DNA of 64,000 nucleotides from Rhodeus uyekii (lineage: Eukaryota > Chordata > Actinopteri > Cypriniformes > Acheilognathidae), in contig JAWRVZ010000052.1 in the NCBI GenBank assembly GCA_037043235.1, positions 1,363,001-1,427,000 of the forward strand, written 5' to 3'. The notes below the pieces were generated by a model that was not told where the DNA came from, ran no database searches, and was given only the letters and a program-made list of their open reading frames with translations. Shown piece by piece: positions 1-10,883 of the stretch (positions within the stretch are counted from its first letter, which is position 1; the number at the start of each line of letters is the position of its first letter). A program made the translations under genes and the position numbers.

Positions 1-330
1 AATTCACGTTTCATTTCGACAGTGTTCTCATTATAATGTTATGTATATGACAGGTCCAGTAGTTATTAATGTTGTGGATCAAAAATGTCTGATGTTGGTG
101 CGTAAGTCTAACGTGACTTCTGAGGTACAGAAACATGCTTTTGCAATGGGCCTGGGTTGTGGAAAAGAGTGTTGAAAACACAATGGAAATTCAAATCCAG
201 GTTTGGGCCTCAAGGTCCATATAATTTCAATCCATGAACTCTGACTTGTCTGACGATGAGTAACCTCAGTAACTAATAGCTTGGTATCATTGTACCACAG
301 GCTCTGTTTAAAATAACAAGTGTCCAAATG
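1..330. other. Unassigned sequence
   Basis: No exon, RNA gene or repeat family could be recognised. The short reading frames lack homology that I can see and are not flanked by paired splice signals. Confidence 0.4.
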
Positions 331-335
331 GTTAC

Positions 336-886
336 CATATTTTCCGGCATATAACCCGCGGGTTATACCAGATCTTACAAACTGGTTATATAAGGGTGTG
401 GGCAATATCACACATTTTTTACACGTAATAATATTTCAATGTATTTGTTACGTCCCTAAGGACGTACGTTTTTTTTTGCGGTATTTTCTTTGTTTTTCTT
501 TCTTGCGAGGGTTGTTGTCTCTGGCGCTTGTACTGTCACTCTGAGAGCTGGCGCTGATTGGCTGTCTGACCTGTCAATCATGCAAGAAGACGTGATTGGC
601 TGTGCTGCATGAGGGCGGGCTCTTCTCATCTCATCCGATGATCAACACCTGTAGAATCGCTTCTTAAGGGACGAGAGCGGGAGACACTTGCTCTTTCTTT
701 TTCATCTGATTCTGACTTGTGTTTGTTTTCTTATTGTTTGAATTTTTGCGCACAAGCACTGTGTACCGAGCCTGAACAGTTATGATAATTGACGTCATGC
801 GAGCAACATTCGAAATTCGAAATGTGAACCATAAATCTATGGGTGCGGGTTATATAAGGGTGCGGGTTATGCCAACGATAAAATCA
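336..886. mobile_element. Nonautonomous DNA-element-like repeat with inverted ends
   Basis: The left edge (ATTTTCCGGCATATAACCCG) and the reverse complement of the right edge (ATTTTATCGTTGGCATAACC) resemble each other, suggesting terminal inverted repeats about 550 bp apart. A second, degraded copy in reverse orientation lies at about 31,345-31,640, sharing the central block with GATTGGCTGTCTGACCTGTCAATC-like sequence. No transposase is encoded. The superfamily is not clear; the repeated nature is seen directly, the DNA-transposon class is inference. Confidence 0.5.
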
Positions 887-3027
887 GTCACTTGTGTGTT
901 TTGCTCGCTGCTCTTATTGCAAGTCTCCACATTTGGGCTTCCTTAGTGTGTTGCAGAGACTTGGTTCAGCGTTTTCCAGCATTTGCTGTCTCATCTGGAG
1001 AGGAAAGCAAAACGCAGGTGTTTTTTGACATGTAGGAAATGCAGACAGATGTTGTTAATAATGATTTTTTCCCCATCATTGTGCCAAATATCGTCTGACT
1101 GCAAACCTCTCTCTGGCCTGTTGACGGCACAGGAACAAAGGGGAAGTGGGCGTTCAGGCAACGAGACAGTCAGAGTATTGCTAAGAACACGGGCCTTTGT
1201 TCCATCTGACAAATCCCAGAAATTGCTCTAAGCACTTTGGAATTTCGGAACACATCTCTCAGAATTCTTCGGAACTTTGTCGGATTCAGAGATGAACGTT
1301 ATTGTTTGTTCTGTCTGTGAGTTTTGCCTGCATTATATGTATATTCTTTCTCTTAATCATAAGTGATGTAATCCACAGCCACTGTCCCAAGTTCCTCTTT
1401 TCCAAAGTTGTAAAATGTGTGGGCTTTGGGTAGAGTCCCCTTCTGTTATTTATCTCTCTCTGTCTCTTTCTGAATGCTGACCATTGTGGCCTGAGGCTGC
1501 TCCTCCATGTCCTAACTTGATGCAGAACCAGTGAGTCCCCAGGAGGAGCGCAGTAACACAATGGGCTAGTGTTCACAGGGCCTGGCTGGGCTGGGCCGGA
1601 CAGAACCATTGAGGTCCAGACATGAGACCGGGACTTGAAATGTCCTGCCAATGTTCAATAGATGATCAAGTTCTTCTCAAATCAATGCTTGATTTTGATG
1701 CTTAGTTTACATGTTCAAATTTAAAGACTGCATGCCAAGAGCCGAATCTAAACAGCTGTTGACTGTTTCAGACATGATTAATTAGAGAAAAATAAATTTG
1801 TCAGGATTAATGAGCTTTTATATCAAATGGAATCACTGTTTTCATGGGATTATTGTTCTCAACTTTTGATAGGTGCCTGAAAGCTCAGTTCACACTAGAA
1901 GAGTTTCACTCACGAACTGCTGACCGCTTTAATTTAATCTGGCTGCCTTTCTATTGATATTGGGTAGAATTTTAAAACTAATTATTATTATTTAACAACA
2001 TTATATTTTATATTTAAAGCATAAGCTTAGCCACAGTCCAAATCGCTGTAATGAAGGTAGACATTGCTCAAAAATTACTCAAAGTCAAGACAAATGAACA
2101 GGGGATCAGATGATGGGCTCCGGGAAATCACATGACAAACCAGGAAACACATGGCAATGGGAAAACAAAACCAAAAAACAGACATGACACATGGTAAAAC
2201 ACTTAATGTACTTGATTATAGTTTTAACTTTAGGTAAAGGTAATATATATTACATTTTTACTTCATCATTACAATTATATAATTACAAATATACAAATAC
2301 ACAACAAACAAGTTTCAGTAAAAATTACATAAGGCTTGTCAGTACATTCAACCATATTTCAAAGAAAATAGAATTATTAACTATGTATCTGTATATAAAG
2401 ATACACTTCAGTCTTTTAACATTTAGTTTGTGCTTAAATATATTCTTTTAAAGTATATTTCTATAGTAGGTTTTTTTTTTAGTACGTACTTCTTTCTCAC
2501 AAAGGTTCTCCTTGTCTCAGATAAAAATTAATCCCATTTTATAGTGAGGGAATGGATGATTTGCTGGACTGAGGCCGTGTGAGAAGGAATTCACTCTGCT
2601 GGTCATTCTGTGAGGGAAACGGTTGAATTATTAACCGGGATCGTTGACTGGGCTGCTGAGGGTCTGTAAACGGCTCTTATCTTCTCCTACAGACTTTTAC
2701 TGGCAGGACCATCAGTTTTAGCAAAAGCGCTGAGTCAGCAAGCAGTCACAATGGCGGCAATCAGATACCTGATCCCATTTGGCCTCAACGTAACTGCCAT
2801 TACTGTACAAACTAAAGTAATTCTAGCATAGGATATGAATTTAAAGGGAAGGGTAGTCTTTCTTGCTCTGAATCATCAGATTGTTCTAAAAGCTAAAAGC
2901 TAGTAAACAGACCAGTTGACAATGTAATGTAGGAAGCATCTAACTGAAATGGAGAAATATGGGTAAACAGTATTTTTTTTCTAGATATCATCATCATATC
3001 CTTATTTATTCAAACCCATAATAATTA
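887..3027. other. Unassigned, no gene recognised
   Basis: About 2.1 kb with only short open frames. 1,040-1,660 has mixed composition and 1,970-2,470 is strongly AT-rich. I see no coding exon, RNA gene or named repeat here. Confidence 0.4.
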
Positions 3028-3335
3028 TAAGTAATAATTCATTACATTTATATAGCGCCTTTCTTGGCACTCAAAGCGCTTTACATAGAAGAGGGGAATC
3101 TCCTCAAATCATTATACCTCTTCTGAGACGGCAGAACGACCTCCACACACCTGCTTATTGGTGAAGAGGAGACCGAGTGATGAAGCCAATCACTATATGG
3201 GGATCAATAGGCCATTGGGGAAATCTGGCCAGGATGCCGAGGTTAAACCACTACACTTTACAAAGGACATCCTGGGACTTTTAATGATCACAGAGAGTCA
3301 GGACCTCGGTTTAACGTCTCATCCGAGACATAAGT
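3028..3335 (+). repeat. Teleost dispersed repeat (3'-end type, truncated)
   Basis: The sequence opens with ATTTATATAGCGCCTTTC and TCAAAGCGCTTTACAT, continues with a conserved block ending AGAGTCAGGACCTCGG and GTTTAACGTCTCATCCGA, and stops where the next repeat begins. This arrangement is widespread in fish genomes as a LINE-tail or SINE-like repeat. It carries no intact gene; the 68-residue open frame across it is a by-product. The exact family is not certain. Confidence 0.55.
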
Positions 3336-4573
3336 CTTCCATTCATCTTCACAACACAAATTAAGATATTTTTAATGAAATCTGAGTGATTTATCTCCCT
3401 CCATTGACAGCTACACAACTCTTCAGAAACTAACACATTAGTCCACATTTTTTGAAGAGGCACGATCATTTTATATGATGAACAGATTTAGGCTTTTATT
3501 CACATTTTAAAATTCATCCGCACACACGTCTGGGGAATGGAAACTCAAGCGTGTTCGCTTGACGTGCGAGAACTGATAAGGATCATTCGTAAGGTTCATT
3601 CTCGTGTTATGCAGCACGTTTGAACTTCAGCAAGAACCAATGAGGTTCATTCTTGTGTTACTTGGCAAAATTTGAGTTGCTGAAGAACCAATGAGGGTCA
3701 TTCTCATGTTATAAAGCATGTTAGTGTCAGGGTTCTGCCACATTCGGTCTAGTCATTTTTTGATTTTGTGGCAGAGCTCTGATACTACCATAATGTCTCG
3801 TGTTTTGTGTGTGTGCGCGCTGCTTCGAGGGTTCGAGTCGCGTGAACTCTTGTCTGTGTAACGTGTTATGTGCGGGTTATGATGTCCAGTCCCGATACTT
3901 TGGTCTGGTTCAGTTTCGGTTTTGTGTCAGGATTCAGGCATTCATGACTCATGTGTTCGTCCTTGTCGTGAGCGCGCGAGAACGAGCAACTACTACTACT
4001 AGCTCTACGTTATGTGAGCGGCACGTGGTTTCGGGTCTCTTCGCGTCCTCTCGGGTCTTTGTGCACTGTTGTAATCACGCGGTTTGTGTTTATATCGGCT
4101 GCATGCTTTCATGTTGTGTTTTCGTGTCGCGCGCAGTTTGGTTTCTCCAGCTTTCTCCATGTGAACACATGGCATTGGCTGCGTGTTCGTGTCTGGTCAT
4201 TGTGAAACCCTCTCACCTTGTTCAACTTAACTTAGATTTTTCCCAGCTGTTTTCTTATCAATTACCCTTCCTCCTGTGTGTATTTAATCCCTTCACATTT
4301 GCTGTCCTGTGCTGCTTCATTGTCATCTGTTCAGGTGTCTAGTCGAGTCCTAGTCTGTCCCCCCCCCCCTTGGGGTGGTTTTGTTTGTGTTTTTTTCAAT
4401 AAAGAAACCTTCCCCTTGCGATCGGGTCCTCGCTTATCCTTCCAAGAAATCCTGACAGTTTGAGGTTCATTAGTTTAAGTCGATGGAGGGACAGAAATCT
4501 CTCACGGGTTTGGAACGACGCGAGAATGATACATTCATCTCATTCATTTTTGGGTGAACTATCCCCTTTAATT
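3336..4573. mobile_element. Palindromic cyprinid-type MITE interrupted by an LTR
   Basis: The left part (about 3,336-3,724) and right part (4,458-4,573) together form a copy of the same family as the element at 16,814-17,256: shared blocks include CATTCATCTTCACAACACAA, TTTGAACTTCAGCAAGAACC and the right edge GGGTGAACTATCCCCTTTAA. The left arm holds an internal two-and-a-half-fold repeat of AACCAATGAGGTTCATTCT. The left terminus is missing or overlapped by the preceding repeat. The LTR at 3,725-4,457 splits it. Confidence 0.65.
3725..4457 (+). mobile_element. Solo LTR (733 bp), LTR family 1
   Basis: It begins TGTCAGGGTTCTG and ends AAATCCTGACA, the short TG...CA inverted ends of an LTR, and has an AATAAA polyadenylation signal about 60 bp before its end. 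The flanks are GTTAG (left) and GTTTG (right), an imperfect 5-bp target duplication inside the host MITE. No second LTR or internal region adjoins it, so it is best read as a solo LTR left by recombination. The 180-residue open frame inside it is not a gene. Related copies in reverse orientation lie at 8,182-14,062 and 46,840-47,240. Confidence 0.75.
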
Positions 4574-5611
4574 TCAACAAATTGCATTTGATATAAACTG
4601 ATGCTGTAACTATAATATGTTTAATTGTGAACAGCATGCAATGTTGTATCCAAAAACATTTTTTTTATGTTTAAAAGTATACCATATTTATTTTTTTCCC
4701 ACAAGGGAAGATTAGATATATTTTTACAATAAGCTTATTTTTTTCTTTGTTATTATACGAGGACAGCAAGTGTCACTCTGTCATTTTTTGTTTACCCTTA
4801 GACAAAAATAATAGATTGGAAAAATAGAAATGATTTGCATAAATAGTGCAGATTGCTGTTTTAATCTAAAGCCAGAGATGACAGATGGGTGCCACCCCCA
4901 CATTATCTCGGTGGTCTCTGGAGGAGGCAGGGCTGATGGCAGTGCGCTGTGAGACGGGAGGCCCCGGGCTGCTGCTGGCACTCCACATGCCAACTCAAAC
5001 AAACCACAACACACTGGCAATGAGAGGGAGAGCGCAGGCAAGCTCCTGGGCCATTTCCCTCTCGCACAGCTCCAAAAATAATCCCTGCTGACAGTTTTTT
5101 AATCTCCATATAACCCTAGTTGTAGTTCCACGACTCCAGTGGTTTGAGGAGTAATGTTGGGCAATGAGTTCAAGCATTGTGCTTGCATTTGAGAGACACT
5201 GTGAGCCGTGGGTGAGCGTTTTGTAGATCAGCACAGTGAGTTAGTGATTAGCACCTGTCTGCTGATCCAAAAGCTCAGTCTGAGACCTTGCCTAAGCTCA
5301 GTATTTACAGAGCTTCTTCTTGATTTACCTTATTAAACAGTTTACAAGATGAGATGAATTCTCCAATGATTCATCACGGTGTAAATAAAACAAAATATTG
5401 TATAAAAATCCATGTATTTTGGTCTCATAAACTTCATATGATCATATGATATTCACCTTACATAATTTCATTGTGAATACAGTGATCAAAGGTTGAAACA
5501 GACACAGTTCATCACAGCAATATTGACAAAGCCAGTGACACGAGTTTGTGGACGGACTGCCTGACCCCTGTCCTATGTTTGACTAATGCCAGACAGGATT
5601 TGTGTGAAAAG
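4574..5611. other. Unassigned; possible unique noncoding block
   Basis: No gene recognised. 4,875-5,100 is of balanced composition, unlike its AT-rich surroundings, and does not resemble any repeat seen elsewhere in the window. Open frames overlap on both strands there without paired splice signals, so noncoding sequence is the cautious call. Confidence 0.35.
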
Positions 5612-6502
5612 TTTTGCTACAATAAAAGGTGAATCGACAAGCAACACAACACGCTATTTAAAAACAACTGAGCTCTCACACTACTGAACAAATAACTACA
5701 TTTATAGCAGCTATAGAGAAACTCTTGTAAGTGGCCTCTTCCTCTTTCTTAGACGCAAATACCTCTGATATATATATATGTGTCTGAGATCACTGCATTT
5801 GTGTCTGAAAAACATATTTAAAACAAGTTTAGTGACAGCATTTAGTGCCAATGAAGTTACACTATATTATGATTTTGGAAAATATGTACATTTTAGGCAC
5901 AAAACCTTTGTTAACATTATATTGTACAGTATAAGAATATCACATTTGTAAATTATTACGGTCACACTTAACTAATGTTAACAAATTAAACCTTATTATT
6001 AATGTTAATGGTCTCAATAATAAATCTCATCATTTACTAACACATTATGATCTATTATGGCCCAGAGATTACCGCACCCCATAACATTGTTCAGATGATG
6101 GATTTCAAGACATTTGCCAGGTTTCTGTCCTTAAAATGCTCTTGTGTCGGACGGATTTCTCTCGCATCTCTTCCCGAACCTCCGCTGTTAATTCCAAAAC
6201 CTCATTTTAGTGTTCGTAACGGAGGGTTTCATCTTCTGACAGTAGAATAATGCAGTTATCAGAGAGAGAGAGTATGTAAATTAACCAAATCTCTATGTCT
6301 CTCAAGTGTTCGGCAGCAGCGTCTCTCTCTCTCTCTCTCTCTGCTAATGGTGAAACCGTAAGTTTCTCTGATTCAAGAACAACATTTCCTCACGGGTGAC
6401 AAATGTCATGCAGCTTTTAAGTTATTAAATTATTTTACTGATGAAGTCGTCAGAGCAGCGCTGACATGTTTCTGTGGGAGTGAGTTCCTGTGTGTGTGTT
6501 CG

Positions 6503-6538
<36 letters not shown>

Positions 6539-7684
6539 TTAGAACATTCGTCAACCAATCAGAGTCAAGCATTCAGCAGTATAACGTTAGTTAATGCGCT
6601 GTGAACCTGAACAAGAAGATTTTATTAACTAACATTAACAAAGGTTAATTAGTGCTGTAAAAATACACTGCTCATTCTTAGTTTATGTTAGTTACCTTAT
6701 TGCAAGTGGTACTAATATTGTACTTAACAATACTTTTAAATTTATAAATTATTATGGTTTTTAATATTAACTTTAAGTAATAGATGAAATTAAATGTAAT
6801 TTTAAACTTTTTTTAAAATAATGTAATATTGCAATTTCTAGTGTTCTTTTTCTTAATTTAAAGTCCCCCTGTAGTCAATTATTATTCTTTAAAACTCATC
6901 TTTGATCAACAAAATTACTTATTGAAATGTTTTTTTTCATGTCTTAAAATAGCTGTAATGTAACTACACCCTCGCTTTATTTGGTATTAGCGGATGCATG
7001 AAAACCCTTGCATATAGAGATGCTGCAGTCTCTACACTTTTCTTACGCTTCCTTTTAACAGCTCAGATTTCAAATAAAGTATATTGATTGAATTTCTGTT
7101 TAGTGAACGACGTATTATTATTTATATTATTCGATTATGGCCAAATGTTTTTATTATTATTCTATAGTATTGAGAGATGCTTTCTAAAGTAATTTGTTAC
7201 TCCAGTGAGGCATGAAGACAGCAGCTGACCTACTAAAGCTTGTCTTCATTCATCATGTCAGAATTGGGCTTATTTGACCTGGAACAGAGGATGTTAAAAG
7301 CGAAAATAAACGGAAAAGGCCAGTGAAGTTATGGAAGCATGCGAGCTTCGGCACCAAGAGGATACAGTTGTGTTAGGTACAGCACTGTTAGAAACTGCTG
7401 TTCACATTTATATAAATATAAATGGGGAAGTGTGCAGTATTGTGGGGTATTGCAGTGATCTCAGAGGTATTTGTGTCTAAGAAAGAGGAAGAGGCCACTT
7501 ACAAGAGTTTCTATATAGCTGCTATAAATTTAGCTAGTTGTTCAGTAGTGTGAGAGCTCAGTTTGCTTTTTTAAATGGCGTGTTGTGGTGTTGCAGACGT
7601 TTATTTTGATCAACGGTGTTTAGGACTGGGTTAGAGTTAGAAGTTCCCGCATTGCATGTCGATTCACCTTTTAATGTAGCGAAA
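5612..7684. mobile_element. DNA-element-like repeat with long inverted arms
   Basis: The segment at 5,612-5,785 recurs inverted at about 7,455-7,684: TAGCAGCTATAGAGAAACTC and AAGTGGCCTCTTCCTCTTTC on the left correspond to GAAAGAGGAAGAGGCCACTT and GAGTTTCTATATAGCTGCTA on the right. The outer edges TTTGCTACAATAAAAGGTGA and the complement of TCACCTTTTAATGTAGCGAAA also pair. The arms are about 170-230 bp and the whole unit about 2.1 kb. There is no transposase open frame, so it is probably a nonautonomous element or foldback repeat carrying other repeats in its loop. Confidence 0.6.
6505..6536. repeat. (AG)n microsatellite
   Basis: An uninterrupted AG run. A (TC)n tract lies nearby at 6,322-6,342. 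Confidence 0.95.
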
Positions 7685-8181
7685 TCAACATTTACCGGTA
7701 GTTAAATACTAGAGATGAAAGACGGTTCTGGTTATCAGTCAATATTAAAGATTATCTATTGGAATTAGTCTATCAGTCGATATTGGATATAAATTGGTCA
7801 GAATTTGATTTTTATTGTGCTTTTGAACCTCTATTTTTACATTTAAATACATCTGCTTTAATACATAATGCTCATTAATTAATTAATGATAATGATAAAA
7901 GCAGCATCTATTTCGTTTTTTTTAAATTATTTAGTCAAAAAAGTACAATCTTAATATTGTTTGCCATTGGTCTGGCAGAACTTTAATATTAGTGTATTCC
8001 TTTAAAATATTAATCTTTATTTCTGTGTTTTCAATTCAATTTTATACATTTGAGCGATTTTTAGTTTTAGCACAGGCTGATATGTCCTTAACTCAATGTG
8101 TTTGCGATCACATCATCATCATCACAGCACAGCTCATTGGTTGCTGTTTCATCAGCGTTACATTTAAATACCGTTGGTTTA
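7685..8181. other. Unassigned AT-rich sequence
   Basis: No gene or repeat family recognised. Confidence 0.4.
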
Positions 8182-8302
8182 TGTCAAGTTTTGCAGAATG
8201 AGGACTCGATATGCTGGGTGGGAAGGGTTTTATTTAACAAAAGTAAAGTTTCAACAAACCTAAACAGCGCAGAGGGGGAAAAACGAATTTTACGAATTTT
8301 AA

Positions 8303-8505
8303 TCTCGGGTTACGAATGTAACCCTGGTTCCCTGAGGGGAACGAGACGCTGCGTCAAAGCGCTAGGGGAAATAGCCTTGCGTCAGTCACGTGAAGATCTG
8401 TGCAACCAATGAGAGACGAACGCGTGCGAATGCGTCACCGCCGGGACGTGCCGGTGACGTCATGAGGAAGAGCATAAAGCGCGTCCGAAACCCGGAAGCG
8501 CCAGC
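8303..8505. repeat. DIRS left inverted terminal repeat
   Basis: Starts TCTCGGGTTACGAATGTAAC and ends near CCCGGAAGCGCCAGC. From about 8,334 to 8,505 it is the reverse complement of 13,041-13,206, sharing blocks such as AGCCTTGCGTCAGTCACGTG and GAAGAGCATAAAGCGCGTCC. The boundary at 8,303 is set by the junction seen in the internal complementary region. Confidence 0.85.
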
Positions 8506-8548
8506 AAAGAACGTCTGAAGCGGGCACGGAGGCGCAAGGAGCTGAGGC

Positions 8549-8655
8549 AAAGATGCAGCGTCTCGTTCCCCTCAGGGAACCAGGGTTACATTCGTAACCC
8601 GAGACGTTCCCTTTCAGGGAACTCGAGCTGCGTCAAAGCACTAGGGGAACGCTAT
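8549..8655. repeat. DIRS internal complementary region
   Basis: The first half (GCAGCGTCTCGTTCCCCTCA onward) is the reverse complement of the left element end at 8,306-8,352. The second half (ACGTTCCCTTTCAGGGAACT onward) is the reverse complement of the right end at about 13,166-13,206. Read on the minus strand it therefore joins right end to left end, as the circle-junction template does in known DIRS elements. It lies just beyond the recombinase 3' end, the usual place. Confidence 0.8.
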
Positions 8656-8685
8656 ACCGACGCCGGCATCCGGGTGTGTCCCAGC

Positions 8686-8910
8686 TCACTGAGAGAGCAC
8701 CCTGGTTCCTAGGGCGGCATCGAGGTCCAATTGGTAAAACCTCATGAATGTGTGCGGCGAGGACCAGCCAGCCGCAGCACAAACATCAGACAAGGAAACT
8801 CCGGAGAGGAGAGCCTTGGATGCCGCCACGCTCTGAGTGGAGTGGGCCCGGACCCTCAACGGAGAAGCATGTCCGACTCGTAAGCTAGACAGATCGCCTC
8901 GACTATCCAC
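8686..8910 (-). pseudogene. DIRS tyrosine recombinase, C-terminal fragment
   Basis: The 74-residue frame contains RAHSTQSVAASKALLSG, DVCAAAGWSSPHTF and MRFYQLD, matching the C-terminal catalytic box of DIRS tyrosine recombinases (H-x-x-R, second H/W, nucleophilic Y). The His and Tyr boxes are present, but the Arg of H-x-x-R is Gln (codon CAG), a change explainable by CpG deamination. The N-terminal catalytic part is not seen in frame. In an active element this enzyme would integrate the circular cDNA in the nucleus; this copy cannot. Confidence 0.8.
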
Positions 8911-9379
8911 CTGCTTAGGGTTTGCTTAGAAGCTGGAGCCCCCTTAGGGGTCCTAAAGCAAATGAACAGTTGGTCCAACCTACGCCAAGTGGCAGTCTTG
9001 GGACGTAAGCGTCCAGTGCTCGCACTGGACAGACCTTGTTCTTGCTCCTACTCATGATCGCCAAATGGGGGGAGGGCAGAAGGCCTGCAGCGTGACAGAC
9101 CGAGCCACATTAGTGGGAACCGTGGGAAGAGCCGAGCAGACATGGCCACTGAGTCCCAAGTGACTCCCAATAAAGTGGTTCTCTGCGTGGGAGAAAGTAC
9201 ACTCTTCTTGGTGTTCAGCCCTAAGAGTGTCCTCGTCCTTAACGGCTAAACGAAAGGCCTGGATGCGCTCGGGGAAGAGCCGAGCAGACATGACCACTGA
9301 GTCCCAAATGACTCCCAAGAAAGTGGTTCTCTGCGTGGGAGAAAGTACACTCCTCTTGGTGTTCAGCCCTAAGGATGTC

Positions 9380-10360
9380 AAGGCAAGGCAAGGTAAGGCA
9401 AGTTTATTTGTATAGCACATTTCATACACAATGGTAATTCAAAGTGCTTTACAAAAAGAAGAATGATAAAAATAAAACATTAAAATTGATTAAAAGAATA
9501 AAAAGATAATACGTATAAAATAAAATGCAAACAGTTCGGACATAGCACAGTGCTCAATCTGCAAATGCATAGGTAAAAATATGTGTTTTGAGTCTTGATT
9601 TGAATGTGGCTACTGTTGGAGCACACCTGATCTCTTCTGGAAGCTGGTTCCAGCTGCGGCTGGCGTAACAGCTAAAAGCAGACTCTCCTTGCTTTGAGTG
9701 AACCTTGGGTATTACTAAGTGACTTGATCCTGAAGATCTTAGTGATCTGTTAGGTTTATATTCTATGAGCATATCTGCAATGTATTGAGGTCCTAGGCCA
9801 TTGAGTGATTTATAAACAAGTAACAGTACTTTAAAATCAATTCTAAATGTAACTGGAAGCCAGTGCAAGGACCTAAGGACTGGTGTGATGTGTTCATATT
9901 TTCTGGTTCTGCTCAGAATCCTGGCAGCAGCGTTCTGTACGAGCTGCAGCTGTCTTATGGTCTTTTTGGGAAGGTCAGCGAGGAGCCCATTACAATAATC
10001 CACCCTGCTGGTGATGAAAGCATGAACAAGTTTCTCTAAGTCTTGATTGGAGACAAAGCATCTAATTCTTGCAATATTTTTGAGATGATAATATGCTGAT
10101 TTAGTTATTGTTTTTACATGGCTACTGAAACTCAGGTCTGACTCCAAAATCACACCAAGATTCCTGACCTGATTTTTAGTTGTTTGACCCCTAGAGTGAA
10201 GGTATGCGTTCACTTTGTGAACTTCATCTTTGTTTCCAAATGCAATTACTTTTTGTTTTGACTTGACAGTTTTGTCTTTGTTTAACTGAAGGAAGTTTAG
10301 GCACATCCAGTTTTTAATTTCATCAATGCATTGACGATTCACTCGTCACTCGTCATGTCA
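9380..10360 (-). mobile_element. L2-like LINE, 5'-truncated, nested in the DIRS element
   Basis: The minus-strand 3' end is marked by an (AAGGC)n-type tail at 9,380-9,400 followed by TTTATTTGTATAGCACATTTC, a common fish LINE tail. Upstream is the C-terminal part of the polymerase ORF. The right (5') boundary near 10,345-10,380 is blurred by short ACTCGTC repeats. Only the end of the element is present, typical of aborted target-primed reverse transcription. Confidence 0.75.
9554..10342 (-). pseudogene. LINE reverse transcriptase, C-terminal part
   Basis: An uninterrupted 262-residue frame. It starts in the thumb region (FLQLNKDKTVKSKQKVIAFG), continues through NLGVILESDLSFSSHVK, and has the conserved RVDYCNGLLADLPKK, QLVQNAAARILSRTRK and LRSLHWLPVTFRIDFKVLLL boxes. 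These are typical of L2/CR1-group fish LINEs. The catalytic FADD palm box and the endonuclease domain are missing upstream, so this is a 5'-truncated copy, yet without stops, suggesting a fairly young insertion. The first Met is not the native start. Confidence 0.8.
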
Positions 10361-10883
10361 CTTGACATGCATTTACTCGTCACTCGTCGCTTAATGGCTA
10401 AACGAACGGCCTGGGTGCGCTCGGGGAGGAGCCGAGCAGACACGGCCACTGAGTCCCAAATGACTCCCAAGAAAGTGGTTCTCTGAGTGGGAGAAAGTAC
10501 ACTCTTCTTGGTGTTCAGCCCTAAGCGTCGTGAGACGAGAACCAAGAGTTCTTCCGCATGCTCAGGGTGCGTGGGCATCGCCCTTTGACCTTGATTGCAA
10601 AGCGGGTACCCCTCAGGGAGTACCCCTGGTTTTTAGCCACCACCATGAGTGGCTGGCCCAGCTTGATGCTCTTAACGGCTAAACAAACAGCCTGGATGCG
10701 CTCGGGGGAGAGCCGAGCAGACATGGCCACTGAGTCCCAAATGACTGCCAAGAAAGTGGATCTCTGCGTTGGAGAAAGTACACTCTTCTTGGTGTTCAGC
10801 CTTAACCCCAGCTCCTTTATGTGCGGGCACAGCATCTCGATGTTGTGCTGCTAACTGCGGCGACTCGGCCAGGATAAGCCATA

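Larger units (their letters stand above)
9125..10805 (-). pseudogene. DIRS RNase H region with a 135-bp module in four copies
   Basis: A module encoding LNTKKSVLSPTQRTTFLGVI and the following WDSV...SARL...ERIQA segment occurs at 9,125-9,225 (partial), 9,239-9,373, 10,391-10,525 and 10,671-10,805. In DIRS and related elements this sequence joins the reverse transcriptase to RNase H and should be single. Copies 2 and 3 are separated only by the inserted LINE. Copy 4 is the best candidate for the original position because it directly follows the YVDD-containing part in the same frame. Stops and frame changes separate the copies. Confidence 0.75.

Noticed and set aside
3800..4342. 180-codon open frame
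   Set aside because: It lies wholly in the solo LTR and has no protein similarity; long frames arise by chance in this GC-richer LTR.
4781..5234. Overlapping frames on both strands at 4,781-5,234
   Set aside because: No consistent splice signals, both strands equally open, no recognisable domain; treated as noncoding.
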